A program made the position numbers and the translations under genes. A stretch of 64,000 nt of DNA from Halobacillus shinanisalinarum (GTDB taxonomy: Bacteria > Bacillota > Bacilli > Bacillales > Halobacillaceae): NCBI RefSeq assembly GCF_022919835.1, contig NZ_CP095074.1, positions 930,001 to 994,000 on the forward strand, written 5' to 3'. Shown here piece after piece: positions 20,363 through 31,248 of the stretch (its first letter is position 1; every line of letters begins with the position of its first letter). The notes beneath the pieces were generated by a model. It was not told the origin of the DNA. It was given only the letters and a program-made list of their open reading frames with translations, and did not search any database.

Positions 20363-22081
20363 ATGACACAACTTCAAGGGATCGCAGCTTCCAGCGGAAT
20401 TGCCATTGCTAAGGTTTACCGTCTGGAAGCTCCAGATCTTACTTACAACAAGACAAAAATTGACCAACCTGCTGAGGAAATAAGCAGGCTCCACGAAGCA
20501 CTTGAGATTTCTAAGATCGAACTTGAAAAAATTAAAAGTCACACAAAAAAAACATTAGGTGATGAACATGCAGAAATTTTTTCTGCCCACCTGCTCGTTT
20601 TAAGTGATCCAGAATTAATAAGCCCGATTGAGGATAAAATCAAATCAGATGATGTAAATGCTGAAGCCGCTCTTGACGAAACGGCTGACATGTTTATTAA
20701 CATGTTCAAGAATATGGACAATGAATATATGAAAGAACGTGCAGCTGATATCCAAGACGTGACAAAGCGTGTCATGGCACATTTACTTCAAGTTACGTTC
20801 CCTGACCCAGCATTGATTAATGAAGAAGTTGTCATTGTTGCTGATGATCTTACACCTTCTGATACAGCTCAGTTAAATAAACAATACGTGAAAGGTTTTA
20901 CGACGGACATCGGCGGTCGCACGTCCCATTCCGCTATTATGGCCCGCTCTCTTGAGATCCCAGCCGTAGTCGGGACGAAGAATGTGACAAGCCAGGCTGA
21001 GAACGATACCATGATCATTGTTGATGGAATTGATGGAGACATCATTCTTAATCCTTCAGCTGATCAAATTGAAACGTACAAACAAAAACACGTTGATTAT
21101 GAACAGAAGAAACAAGAATGGGCCAAACTTAAAGATGAATCAACGATCACGGCTGAAGGAGAACATGTCGAGCTCGCTGCTAACATCGGTACACCTGAAG
21201 ATGTGGACGGCGTATTAAATCACGGTGGAGAAGGTGTAGGTTTGTACCGCACAGAGTTCCTTTATATGGGGAAAAATCAACTTCCTACAGAAGAAGAACA
21301 ATATGACGCTTACTCCTCTGTACTCAAGCAAATGGGCAATAAACCTGTGGTCGTTCGAACACTCGATATCGGTGGAGACAAAGAACTGGATTATTTGGAA
21401 CTTCCAAAAGAAATGAATCCATTTCTTGGGTACCGTGCGATTCGTCTTTGCTTAGAACGCGATGATATTTTCCGCGTACAGTTGCGTGCTTTACTTCGTG
21501 CCAGCATTCACGGAAACCTAAAAATCATGTTCCCAATGATCGCTACACTAGAAGAATTTCGTCAGGCAAAATCCATCCTTGATGAGGAGAAGGACAAGCT
21601 TGTTCAAGAAGGACAAGACGTCTCTGATCAAATTGAGGTAGGAATGATGGTAGAAATTCCTGCGACAGCTGTCATTGCGCGCCAATTTGCCAAAGAGGTT
21701 GATTTCTTCAGCATTGGTACGAATGATTTAATTCAATACACAATGGCTGCAGATCGTATGAACGAGCGCGTTTCTTACCTGTATCAGCCTTATAATCCAG
21801 CTATCCTGAATTTAATAAACAATGTGATCGAGGCAGCACACGCTGAAGGCAAATGGGCTGGCATGTGTGGAGAAATGGCCGGAGACGAAATTGCGATACC
21901 ACTCCTTCTATCACTTGGATTAGATGAGTTCAGCATGAGTGCGACATCCATTCTTCCTGCACGTACCCAGATTAAATCCCTTTCTAAACAGGAACTAGCT
22001 TCCTATAAAGATGAGATTCTATCAATGGGTACAACAGAAGAAGTTGTTGCCTTTATCAAAGAAAAAGCCAACCTAATATAG
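20363..22081 (+). CDS. ptsI: PTS enzyme I
   Basis: 572-residue phosphoenolpyruvate-protein phosphotransferase; phosphate goes PEP to EI to HPr. The active His189 is in [12 protein letters not shown]; the PEP-utilising C-terminal domain has [21 protein letters not shown] and GMCGEMAGD. The ATG at 20363 follows ptsH by 4 bases. It is the last clear gene of fruR-fruK-fruA-ptsH-ptsI. Confidence 0.97.
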   Translation: MTQLQGIAASSGIAIAKVYRLEAPDLTYNKTKIDQPAEEISRLHEALEISKIELEKIKSHTKKTLGDEHAEIFSAHLLVLSDPELISPIEDKIKSDDVNAEAALDETADMFINMFKNMDNEYMKERAADIQDVTKRVMAHLLQVTFPDPALINEEVVIVADDLTPSDTAQLNKQYVKGFTTDIGGRTSHSAIMARSLEIPAVVGTKNVTSQAENDTMIIVDGIDGDIILNPSADQIETYKQKHVDYEQKKQEWAKLKDESTITAEGEHVELAANIGTPEDVDGVLNHGGEGVGLYRTEFLYMGKNQLPTEEEQYDAYSSVLKQMGNKPVVVRTLDIGGDKELDYLELPKEMNPFLGYRAIRLCLERDDIFRVQLRALLRASIHGNLKIMFPMIATLEEFRQAKSILDEEKDKLVQEGQDVSDQIEVGMMVEIPATAVIARQFAKEVDFFSIGTNDLIQYTMAADRMNERVSYLYQPYNPAILNLINNVIEAAHAEGKWAGMCGEMAGDEIAIPLLLSLGLDEFSMSATSILPARTQIKSLSKQELASYKDEILSMGTTEEVVAFIKEKANLI

Positions 22082-22112
22082 AATTTCTCATTAATCTATG
22101 GCAAAATGATCA

Positions 22113-22132
22113 TTGAAAAGAATTCTTTTCAA
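22113..22132. repeat. Perfect 20-bp palindrome
   Basis: TTGAAAAGAATTCTTTTCAA lies between ptsI and the small downstream gene, just before the latter's ribosome site. It could be an operator or an RNA hairpin; it lacks a T run. Confidence 0.6.
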
Positions 22133-22157
22133 ATGTAATAGGAAAGAAGTGTTTCCC

Positions 22158-22325
22158 ATGACATTTACGATCGTTATGATTATCTGTATTGCTATTGTCC
22201 TCGGAGTCGCTGGTGCTTTTGCGGCAGCTATTTCAAAGGGATATAATTATAAACACACAGTTGATCCATTGCCTGATGAGAAGCAAAGAAATGAAGAACA
22301 GAAAAAATCTGATGCCCCATCTTAA
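22158..22325 (+). CDS. Small membrane protein, YtzI-like
   Basis: 55 residues: one N-terminal membrane helix (about 3-25), then KGYNYKHTVDPLPDE and a charged tail. The KGYxYKHTVDP stretch resembles my recollection of B. subtilis YtzI; function unknown. ATG 22158 follows AGGAAAG at about 10 bases. It ends inside a terminator shared with the convergent nitroreductase, whose stop codon overlaps its own. Confidence 0.65.
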   Translation: MTFTIVMIICIAIVLGVAGAFAAAISKGYNYKHTVDPLPDEKQRNEEQKKSDAPS

Positions 22326-22342
22326 CGGGCATCAGATTTTTT
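22304..22342. terminator. Bidirectional terminator overlapping two stop codons
   Basis: A 13-base perfect stem AAATCTGATGCCC / GGGCATCAGATTT with T runs on both strands; the loop holds TTAA, which supplies the stops of both convergent genes. Confidence 0.9.
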
Positions 22343-22921
22343 GTTAAAAGAATCGTTACGAAAGGTTATATCCACAGGCGACCTGGGCTTCGGCTTAGGC
22401 ACACGGGCAGGATAGCCCATCTGTAAGACTCCTGCCACTTTATGAAGTTCGGGGTTAAGCCCAATTCCTTCAATAAAGTCAACATCATGTATGTAAGGAC
22501 TGGTTGTCCATAGTACACCAATCCCTTTTTCCCACGCTGCTAATTGTGCATTCTGAATAAAGGCGCAAACAGATGCATAATCTTCTTCAAATTTATGAAA
22601 GTCAGAATCCCGTTCCATATAAATTAAGGCATGATGTGGGATATCAATGAGAAACTGTATAATCCCCTGCATCATTTTATCTGTTTTAGCAGAATCATAT
22701 CCTTCAGCAAAACCTTCTCTTAGATAGCTTTCAATTACTAGATCCGCATAATCACGGACACCATCATTTTGAAACATCATCACTTCCCACGGTTGTTTTA
22801 ATCGATGGTTGGGCGCCCAGCTTGCCAATCTAAATATTTCTTTCATGACAGCCTCATCAACAAGCACTCTCTTAAAATCATGAATGGATCGTCGATTTTC
22901 AATTGCTTCTATTAATTGCAT
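22322..22921 (-). CDS. Nitroreductase family protein
   Basis: 199-residue FMN-binding NAD(P)H oxidoreductase of the nitroreductase fold. The N-terminal RRSIHDFK phosphate-binding motif and the APNHRLKQPW segment resemble the YfhC/YdjA-like subgroup. Substrate unknown. ATG 22921 is preferred because GAGGG lies 8-9 bases upstream. It sits 14 bases after the ydcF-like gene, likely co-transcribed. Confidence 0.85.
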   Translation of the reverse strand: MQLIEAIENRRSIHDFKRVLVDEAVMKEIFRLASWAPNHRLKQPWEVMMFQNDGVRDYADLVIESYLREGFAEGYDSAKTDKMMQGIIQFLIDIPHHALIYMERDSDFHKFEEDYASVCAFIQNAQLAAWEKGIGVLWTTSPYIHDVDFIEGIGLNPELHKVAGVLQMGYPARVPKPKPRSPVDITFRNDSFNKKSDAR

Positions 22922-22935
22922 TCCATTACCCTCTT

Positions 22936-23520
22936 TCACGAACGAAAAGGATCCAAAAGTTTATAACCGATAAAGTAACCCCATTCCTTTAGGAAAAATG
23001 GCATTTTTGTTTCCAATGTTTGATAGGCAGAATAATCTGTGGGAACACCCGCTGCATCCATTCCTTTTTCTTTTGCCATAGCTACAGCCCTTTTTAAATG
23101 ATACTGATCACTAACAATTAAAAAGGAATCTACATCTTCCTTTTTTGCCACTTGCTTAGCATTACTTAAGTTTTCTTTCGTAACTTGTGAGGTTCTTTCA
23201 ATGAAAATATCTGACTTGGGAACACCTTTGTTAAGTGCATATTCACGACCCACCTCAGCTTCTGAGGCGATAGCATCCTCACTTGAACCACCTGTAAAAA
23301 TTAAATAGTCTACCCGACCGTCCTTATATAATTCAATCCCTTGTTTCAAACGTCCTTCATAAACAGGACTGGGTTCCCCATTCCATTGAGCTGCCCCTAG
23401 AACAATGGCTGCTTCTGCTTGCTGGTTATCTTGATTCTCCCCATATGTCCATATCGAATAGCCAGTAAAAGCTACATAGCTAATGATCAGCCAAATGGTA
23501 ATGGCTATCCATCTCTTCAT
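22936..23520 (-). CDS. YdcF/DUF218 (ElyC-like) membrane-anchored protein
   Basis: 194 residues with one N-terminal membrane helix (4-24) and a DUF218 domain: AAIVLGAAQWNGEPSP, FTGGSSEDAIASEA and ESxxT-like ERTSQVTKENLSNA, then VSDQYHLKRA. Members act in envelope or cofactor-related processes, but no reaction is certain. The ATG at 23520 follows AGGAGAG. Confidence 0.85.
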   Translation of the reverse strand: MKRWIAITIWLIISYVAFTGYSIWTYGENQDNQQAEAAIVLGAAQWNGEPSPVYEGRLKQGIELYKDGRVDYLIFTGGSSEDAIASEAEVGREYALNKGVPKSDIFIERTSQVTKENLSNAKQVAKKEDVDSFLIVSDQYHLKRAVAMAKEKGMDAAGVPTDYSAYQTLETKMPFFLKEWGYFIGYKLLDPFRS

Positions 23521-23713
23521 ACTTTGCTCTCCTACTATCTGATCTTACAGCTATCCTCCATAATAACACAGAATAATAGTTCCTTGAATGCAACTTTATC
23601 CAAAAAGAACAAAAGCGCGTGTAAACACGACAGAGGAAGTTCGACTAAGTTCGGTTAAAACCGTCATGTCCTATGTTAACACCAAACTGCCCCACGTCAG
23701 CATAAAAGTTAAG

Positions 23714-23731
23714 AACGTTTAGCTAAACGTT
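23714..23731. repeat. Perfect 18-bp palindrome
   Basis: AACGTTTAGCTAAACGTT in the gene-free stretch 23521-24000. No gene starts nearby, so a role as operator is unclear. Confidence 0.6.
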
Positions 23732-23835
23732 AAGGATGTACGCGTGAAAATATTCACCAATGATTACGGAAATGGAATACCTATATCAAGTGATTTCTTA
23801 TCACAGGTGTCATTTATCACGTTCTAATAGTAGCG

Positions 23836-23980
23836 GTTCCGTTCATCTTAACGATCATAAGGGGGCAGAGAAACGGCGAGACTCCTGTGGAAACACCGGA
23901 CTTAACGAGCCCCCTTAGTGAAGCAAGGAGGCTCGGCGTTCGCCCACGGAAAGCGGGTCGTTCCCCATCATTTAGGAAAC
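23836..23980. repeat. GC-rich inverted-repeat element, second copy
   Basis: Shares ordered blocks with 1735-1895: GTTCCGTTC, GCGAGACTCCTGTG, GGAGGCTC, GCCCACGGAAAGCG and a closing AGGAAAC. The outer blocks can pair (CTCCTGTGG with CCACGGAAAG), so an RNA would fold into a long imperfect hairpin. No coding capacity. The rest of 23521-23835 shows no gene. Confidence 0.7.
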
Positions 23981-24001
23981 ATTTGCAAGAAAAAATCACT
24001 C

Positions 24002-24033
24002 AAAAAGACCACTAGCACATTAGCCAGTGGTCT
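24002..24033 (-). terminator. Terminator of the glycolytic operon
   Basis: Stem AGACCACTGGC / GCTAGTGGTCT with a T5 run on the minus strand, after eno. Confidence 0.85.
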
Positions 24034-24058
24034 CTTGTAAGAAAGACTTATTCACCTA

Positions 24059-25357
<1,299 letters not shown>

Positions 25358-25360
25358 TTA

Positions 25361-26895
25361 TTATTTAATTAATGACTTTCCTGTCATTTCTTTTGGCTGC
25401 TCAACTTTAAGCAGTTGCAGTAGGGTTGGTGATAGGTCACCTAATATTCCATCCTGACGAAGATGTACCCCTTCTTTTGTAACAATAACTGGTACAGGGT
25501 TCGTCGTATGAGCCGTCATCGGATTACCTTCAAGAGTTGTTACTTCGTCTGAATTTCCGTGATCAGCGGTTATAATGGCATGTCCGCCTTTATTGTGGAT
25601 TTTATCAACGATTTTACCTAAACATTCATCCACAGTCTCAATGGCTTTAATGGTAGGTTCAAGCATTCCGGAATGCCCAACCATATCTGGATTAGCAAAG
25701 TTCAATATAATCGCATTATGCTTATCTGCGTCCAGTTCCTTCAATAGAGCCTCTGTCACTTTATGGGCACTCATTTCAGGCTGCAGGTCATAAGTGGCAA
25801 CCTTAGGAGAATCAATGAGGATGCGCTCTTCCCCTTCAAATTCTTGCTCGCGGCCGCCGCTCATAAAGAAGGTAACATGTGGGTATTTCTCCGTTTCAGC
25901 AATTCGCAGCTGATTCATGTTATTGTTAGCCAATACTTCCCCAACGGTATTTTTCAATTCATTCGGTGCAAAGGCTATTTTACTATCTACCGCATCACTG
26001 TATTGTGTCATACCTACAAAATGAAGGTTCTTAGGGCTTTTCCCCCACGATCGAAATCATTGAAATCATTATTTGCAAAAGCACGGGAAATTTGAATCGC
26101 ACGGTCTGGACGGAAGTTGAAAAACACAACAGCGTCTTCATCTTCTATCGATCTAATATGATGTCCATTTTTATCTGTGATCACGACAGGTTCAACGAAT
26201 TCGTCATAGATCTCTTTTTCGTAAGATTCTTTAACTGCCTCAAGAGGATCCGCATATGCCGGACCTTCACTATAGGCGATTGCATCATAAGATTTCTTCA
26301 CACGATCCCAGCGGTTGTCGCGGTCCATCGCATAATAACGACCTGCAATCGTCGCAAACTGGCCAACTCCAAGCTCCTGCATTTTCTCTTGTGCTTGTTG
26401 GATGTAAGTAAGGGCCGATTGTTGATCAACATCACGCCCGTCAAGAAAGCCATGTACATACACTTTTTCAAGACCATAGTTTGCCGCCAACTGCAGAAGT
26501 GCATACATATGATTAATATGGCTATGAATACCTCCATCAGATAGCAAACCAAAAATATGAAGGGCTTTGTTATTCTCTTTCGCATGGGTCACTGCATTGA
26601 TTAGTTCATCATTTTTCATAAATTCTTTTTCACGAATCGATAAATTGATACGGGTTAGGCTTTGGTAAACCACCCGGCCTGCACCAATATTCAAGTGGCC
26701 CACTTCAGAGTTCCCCATTTGACCGTCGGGTAGACCGACAGATTCACCACTGGCTTGTAGCTGTGCATGTGGAAATGCACTCCAATACCGATCAAAGTTT
26801 GGAGTGTTTGCTTGTTTAACTGCATTCCCCATCTCCTCATCTCGAATGGCATAACCATCAAGAATGATGAGAGCAGCTAAATTTTGATTACTCAT
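25361..26895 (-). CDS. gpmI: 2,3-bisphosphoglycerate-independent phosphoglycerate mutase (frameshifted in this sequence)
   Basis: Mn-dependent interconversion of 3- and 2-phosphoglycerate. N-terminal metal residue D13 and catalytic Ser63 in [10 protein letters not shown] are present, as are the C-terminal metal residues in [12 protein letters not shown] and ITADHGNSD. The frame breaks at 26038-26041: the coding strand has AAAA where AAAAA gives [20 protein letters not shown]. Restored about 511 residues, normal. ATG 26895 follows GGAGG and overlaps tpiA by 8 bases. No other mutase is in the operon, so an assembly error is most likely. Confidence 0.9.
26038..26041 (-). other. Frameshift point in gpmI: A run one base short
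   Basis: The coding strand reads GGGGGAAAAGCCC; one extra A restores the conserved [14 protein letters not shown] sequence. Confidence 0.85.
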
Positions 26896-27649
26896 GCTTA
26901 CCTGCCTCCACAAGGTTTAAGAATGAATCAGCCTCTAAGCTTGCTCCTCCAACTAATGCTCCGTCAATGTCAGACTGGGAAAGAAGCTCGTCCACGTTAG
27001 CTGGCTTCACACTGCCGCCATACTGAATACGTACAGCTTCAGCTGCATCCGCGTTAACAAAGTCGCCAACCACTTTGCGAATGTGTGTACAGACTTCATT
27101 CGCTTGCTCAGAAGTGGCTGTACGGCCTGTGCCAATCGCCCAAATTGGCTCATAAGCAATGATGGTGTTGGATGCTTGTTCATCTGACAAACCTTCTAAT
27201 GCTTTTTTCACCTGTGCCTCCACATGATCCATCGTTTGGTCCGCTTCACGCTGTTCAAGGGTTTCACCAACACAAACAATCGGAGTTAACTCATGCTTAA
27301 ATGCTGCATGAACTTTTTTGTTTACTTCTTCATCAGTTTCTTTAAAAACTTCCCGACGTTCAGAGTGCCCAAGAACAACATAGGATACACCAAGTTCTTT
27401 GAGCATAACCGGGCTTACTTCACCAGTGAATGCACCGCTTTCCTCAAAATGCATATTTTGAGCTCCAATTTCAAGTGCCGTTCCTTTTGTTTCTTCTACC
27501 ATTTTTTGAAGAAATGGAAACGGAGCACAAACGACGGATTCCACTTCATTTGTAGAAGGAACTTCATTCTTTGCCGCTTGAATAAATTCTTCAGCCTCTG
27601 TGTGAGTCTTGTTCATCTTCCAGTTACCTGCAATCACTTGTTTACGCAT
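26888..27649 (-). CDS. tpiA: Triosephosphate isomerase
   Basis: Dihydroxyacetone phosphate to glyceraldehyde-3-phosphate. 253 residues with K11 (NWKMN), H95 (VLGHSERRE) and E167 ([11 protein letters not shown]). ATG 27649 is used; a GTG 9 bases upstream lies inside the ribosome site GGAGAGG. Between pgk and gpmI in the operon. Confidence 0.98.
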   Translation of the reverse strand: MRKQVIAGNWKMNKTHTEAEEFIQAAKNEVPSTNEVESVVCAPFPFLQKMVEETKGTALEIGAQNMHFEESGAFTGEVSPVMLKELGVSYVVLGHSERREVFKETDEEVNKKVHAAFKHELTPIVCVGETLEQREADQTMDHVEAQVKKALEGLSDEQASNTIIAYEPIWAIGTGRTATSEQANEVCTHIRKVVGDFVNADAAEAVRIQYGGSVKPANVDELLSQSDIDGALVGGASLEADSFLNLVEAGKHE

Positions 27650-27669
27650 GTCAATCACCTCTCCAAAAA

Positions 27670-28850
27670 TTATTTATCGTTTAGCAGAGCGACACCAGGA
27701 AGGTCTTTCCCTTCCATAAATTCTAAGGAAGCGCCTCCGCCAGTCGATACGTGATCCATATCGTCTGCATAGCCGAATTTCTCTACAGCAGCAGCCGAAT
27801 CCCCACCGCCAATAACAGTATAGCCTTTTGTATCAGCGAGAGCCTTAGCTACATCTTTGGTACCATTCGCAAATGTTTCTAGTTCAAATACACCCATTGG
27901 CCCGTTCCAAAGGACAAGCTTGGAATCTTTTATCACTTCTGCATATTTGGCTCTCGTTTTTGGACCAATATCAAGCGCTTCCCAGTCTGCTGGAATGTTA
28001 TCAATCGCTACTTCTTTCGTATGAGCAGAATCAGAGAAATCGTCAGCAACGATGACATCTTCAGGTATCAAGAAATCGACACCTTTTTGCTCAGCTTTCT
28101 CCATATATTCTTTCGCAAGTTCAATCTTATCTTCTTCGAGTAGTGATTTCCCAATTTCGTGACCTTGTGCCTTCACGAATGTGTAAGCCAAGCCTCCCCC
28201 GATGATCAAGTGATCCACTTTATCAATGAGGTTGTCGATGACGCCAATTTTATCTTTAACCTTCGCGCCGCCAATAATTGCCGTGAATGGACGGTCAGGA
28301 TTCGATAACGCTTTGCCTAGCACATTGATTTCTTTTTCCATTAAAAAGCCGGCTACTGCAGGGATATGTTCTGCTACGCCTGCCGTTGATGCATGAGCAC
28401 GGTGGGCAGCCCCAAACGCATCATTCACATACAAATCAGCCATATTAGCAAAGGCTTTGGCTAACTCTGGATCATTTTTCTCTTCGCCAGGATGAAAGCG
28501 AACATTTTCTATTAGGAGAATATCGCCCCCTGTGTTTCAGAGAGTGCTGTGTTTACCTCTTCGCCAACAACGCCATCCGTTTTCGTAATGGTTTGACCGA
28601 TTAGCTCACTTAATCGCTTGGCAACTGGATCTAGACGAAGTTCTTCTACGACCTGTCCCTTCGGTCGTCCGAGGTGACTTGAAAGAATGACTTTGGCGCC
28701 ATTACTGGACAAGTGTTTAATGGTCGGCAATGCTGCCTTTATTCTTGTGTCATCAGTGACCTCTCCCCTGCTCATCGGCACGTTAAAATCTACGCGGCAA
28801 AACACGGTTTTTCCTCGAACCTCTACATCACGAATTGTTTTCTTATTCAT
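27670..28850 (-). CDS. pgk: Phosphoglycerate kinase (frameshifted in this sequence)
   Basis: 1,3-bisphosphoglycerate + ADP to 3-phosphoglycerate + ATP. N-terminal CRVDFNVPM and SHLGRPKG, and C-terminal [13 protein letters not shown] are present. The frame breaks at 28526-28530: GGGGG on the coding strand where six G give [20 protein letters not shown]. Restored about 394 residues, normal. The ATG at 28850 follows GGAGG. Normally an essential enzyme with one gene, so a sequencing error is likely. Confidence 0.92.
28526..28530 (-). other. Frameshift point in pgk: G run one base short
   Basis: The coding strand reads ACACAGGGGGCGAT; a sixth G restores [13 protein letters not shown]. Confidence 0.87.
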
Positions 28851-28962
28851 GATTGGACAACCTCCTTTAAATTGGTCAGGATCCGTTCCTGTCCATTATG
28901 TACGTTTCCACGTTACTTTTCTATGAAAACGCCTAACCAGGAACCCTTCAAAAACATGGATA

Positions 28963-28996
28963 AAGGAGGAGGACATGCTGGACCTCCTCCTTTTCT
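28963..28996 (-). terminator. Hairpin between gap and pgk
   Basis: Stem AAGGAGGAGG / CCTCCTCCTT. The T run on the minus strand is poor, so it may act as a partial terminator or an mRNA end rather than a full stop. Polar regulation between gap and pgk is known in Bacillus. Confidence 0.5.
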
Positions 28997-29034
28997 TATA
29001 GCATACATGAAATTGTTAAGCAGGGATACTTGTA

Positions 29035-30042
29035 TTATAGTCCTCTGCTCTTAAGATATACAGCAAGGTCTACACAACGGTTAGAGTAGCCTGTTTCGTT
29101 ATCATACCATGAAACAATTTTAACCATGTTGTTTTCAAGAGTAAGTGTAGAAAGACCATCAATAATAGAAGAGTGAGTGTTTCCATTATAATCTGTAGAA
29201 ACAAGCGGCTCATCACTATAGCCTAGAATTCCTTTAAGGTTGCCTTCAGCTTCTGCTTTAAGTGCTTCGTTCACTTCCTCAGCAGTCACATCTTTATCTA
29301 GTTCAGCTACAAGGTCAACGATAGATACGTTCGATGTTGGAACGCGCATAGCCATACCACTAAGCTTGCCATCAAGCTCAGGAAGAACTTTCGCTACGGC
29401 TTGAGCAGCACCTGTAGTTGTTGGGATTATGTTTTCAGCCGCTGCACGGGCACGACGATAGTCTTTGTGCGGAAGATCAAGGATTTGCTGGTCGTTTGTG
29501 TAAGAGTGAACCGTTGTCATCATTCCACGTTTAAGACCAAATTTATCGTTTAATACTTTTGCGTATGGTGCAAGGCAGTTTGTTGTACAAGAAGCATTGG
29601 AAATCACGTGGTGCTGATCTTTGTCATACTGATCTTCGTTTACACCCATCACCACTGTTAGATCTTCTTGTTTCGCAGGTGCAGAAATGACAACCTTCTT
29701 CGCACCGGCATCAAGGTGTTTCTTCGCATCGTCACGTTGTGTGAAACGTCCAGTAGACTCAATGACGATTTCAACTCCAAGATCTCCCCAGCCAAGGTTG
29801 GCAGGATCTTTCTCAGAAAGAACTTTAATTTCTTTGCCGCCTACTACTAGATTGTCACCATTCACAGTAACTTCTTCCTCAAGCTTACCGTGTACTGTGT
29901 CATATTGAAGCAGGTGGGCAAGCATATTTGCGTCCGTTAAATCGTTTACTGCTGCAACTTCTACCTCGTTATTTTTTAGTGCAGCGCGGAAAACGTTACG
30001 CCCTATACGACCGAAACCATTAATACCTATTCTTACAGTCAT
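29035..30042 (-). CDS. gap: Glyceraldehyde-3-phosphate dehydrogenase (glycolytic, NAD)
   Basis: 335 residues. NAD-binding GINGFGRIGR (6-15), D35 in VNDLTD fitting NAD use, and catalytic C152 in ASCTTNCLAP. Downstream of cggR by 35 bases, hence the GapA (glycolytic) type rather than the gluconeogenic GapB. The ATG at 30042 follows AAGGAGG. Confidence 0.97.
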   Translation of the reverse strand: MTVRIGINGFGRIGRNVFRAALKNNEVEVAAVNDLTDANMLAHLLQYDTVHGKLEEEVTVNGDNLVVGGKEIKVLSEKDPANLGWGDLGVEIVIESTGRFTQRDDAKKHLDAGAKKVVISAPAKQEDLTVVMGVNEDQYDKDQHHVISNASCTTNCLAPYAKVLNDKFGLKRGMMTTVHSYTNDQQILDLPHKDYRRARAAAENIIPTTTGAAQAVAKVLPELDGKLSGMAMRVPTSNVSIVDLVAELDKDVTAEEVNEALKAEAEGNLKGILGYSDEPLVSTDYNGNTHSSIIDGLSTLTLENNMVKIVSWYDNETGYSNRCVDLAVYLKSRGL

Positions 30043-30077
30043 GCTAAATTCCTCCTTGAATGGTTAACATTTTTTAT

Positions 30078-31106
30078 TTAAAGGGGATAATCCCTTATTA
30101 ACTCTAGTGCAGCACCTTCATCGGTGATTAGAACATTACTTTGACCTGGTTGGAAGTAAGAGGCAATCGCCTGTGCTTTGGATTTCCCGCCAGCTACAGC
30201 AATTACATCACCAGCCGATGGCAAATCTTCTAACTGCAGACCGACTGTCCGTACTTTATGAACAATCTCGCCAGTCTGACTAAAATAATAGCCAAAGGCT
30301 TCTCCTACTGCTTGTCTTTCATTAATAATCTTCAATTGGGTCTGCGGTGTTTTACGACGCTCCGCCATTGTAATAGCATCCCCCACTCCGTGAATAACAA
30401 TGCTTGCATTACGAATCATGTTAAGAATCTCTTTAATAGAAGGTTCCTCAATGATCGTCTGGTAAGATTCTTCACTTAGGGGATCAGGTACGTAAAGCAA
30501 CCGGTAATCACCCCGTGCTTTTTTCGCCATTTCAGCACAAATTGTATTTGCCTGATTCTCTACCCGCTCTCCGAGACCTCCACGGGCAGGAACGAACATA
30601 CAATGATTCGCTTTTTCAAGAGGTGTCATCATTTCTGCTACGGCAGCCATAGTCGACCCGCCGGTAATGGCAACCGTCTCTCCTGTATCTAAATGTGTTT
30701 TCAAGTATTCAACACAGGCCTTGCCCATTTCCTGTTTAACCCATTCTAACTCATCACTATCCCCTGGAATGACAACGACATTGTCTAGCTTTAATTTTTC
30801 CTTTAACTGTCGTTCTAAAACCTTTATGCCGGTAACATCTTTTATAAACTCAGCAAGTTGTTCAAGAATGGTGTGCCCTTCATATGTTAAATGCATACCT
30901 CTTGAAGTGATCTCTACAGCACCTTGTTTACTAAGAAAGTCCACTTCACTTCTCACCGTCCGTTCCGCAAGCTGGCTGTTATCAGATAACGCCCTTCTGC
31001 CTACAGGCTGCATCAATCTGATATAGTGAAGCAGTTGATAACGGCGTTGCATAATTTCAAGGACATCAGGAAATAATTTCTTTTGTAAGTCGATTAAAGC
31101 TCTCAT
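30078..31106 (-). CDS. cggR: Central glycolytic genes regulator
   Basis: SorC-family repressor of its own operon, released by fructose-1,6-bisphosphate. 342 residues: N-terminal winged HTH (about 20-75; RALSDNSQLAERTVRSEVDFL) and a C-terminal effector domain with VAITGGSTMAAVAEMM. A matching operator lies in its leader (31141-31178). Confidence 0.95.
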   Translation of the reverse strand: MRALIDLQKKLFPDVLEIMQRRYQLLHYIRLMQPVGRRALSDNSQLAERTVRSEVDFLSKQGAVEITSRGMHLTYEGHTILEQLAEFIKDVTGIKVLERQLKEKLKLDNVVVIPGDSDELEWVKQEMGKACVEYLKTHLDTGETVAITGGSTMAAVAEMMTPLEKANHCMFVPARGGLGERVENQANTICAEMAKKARGDYRLLYVPDPLSEESYQTIIEEPSIKEILNMIRNASIVIHGVGDAITMAERRKTPQTQLKIINERQAVGEAFGYYFSQTGEIVHKVRTVGLQLEDLPSAGDVIAVAGGKSKAQAIASYFQPGQSNVLITDEGAALELIRDYPL

Positions 31107-31140
31107 GAAAAAGCCCCTTTATATTGAAAAGTATATTCAT

Positions 31141-31178
31141 CGGGATAGATATGTCCCAGGCAGTCATAATCCGTCCCG
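31141..31178 (-). promoter_or_regulatory. CggR operator
   Basis: On the minus strand: CGGGAC-N6-TGAC-N4-TGGGAC-N7-TCCC, the arrangement of the B. subtilis operator. It lies between the promoter and the cggR start, suiting a roadblock mechanism. Confidence 0.85.
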
Positions 31179-31210
31179 CTCGGAGCAAAAAAATATCCTT
31201 TTCACCTTAT

Positions 31211-31239
31211 ATATTATCAGTCCCTATCGTGCTGTGCAA
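31211..31239 (-). promoter_or_regulatory. SigA promoter of the cggR-gap operon
   Basis: -35 TTGCAC (31234-31239), 17-base spacer, -10 TAATAT (31211-31216) on the minus strand, about 32 bases before the CggR operator. Confidence 0.8.
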
Positions 31240-31248
31240 CTTATAAAA

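Noticed and set aside
23817..23999. 60-codon minus-strand ORF
   Set aside because: Falls within the second GC-rich repeat copy; no ribosome site and not conserved in reading frame with the first copy.
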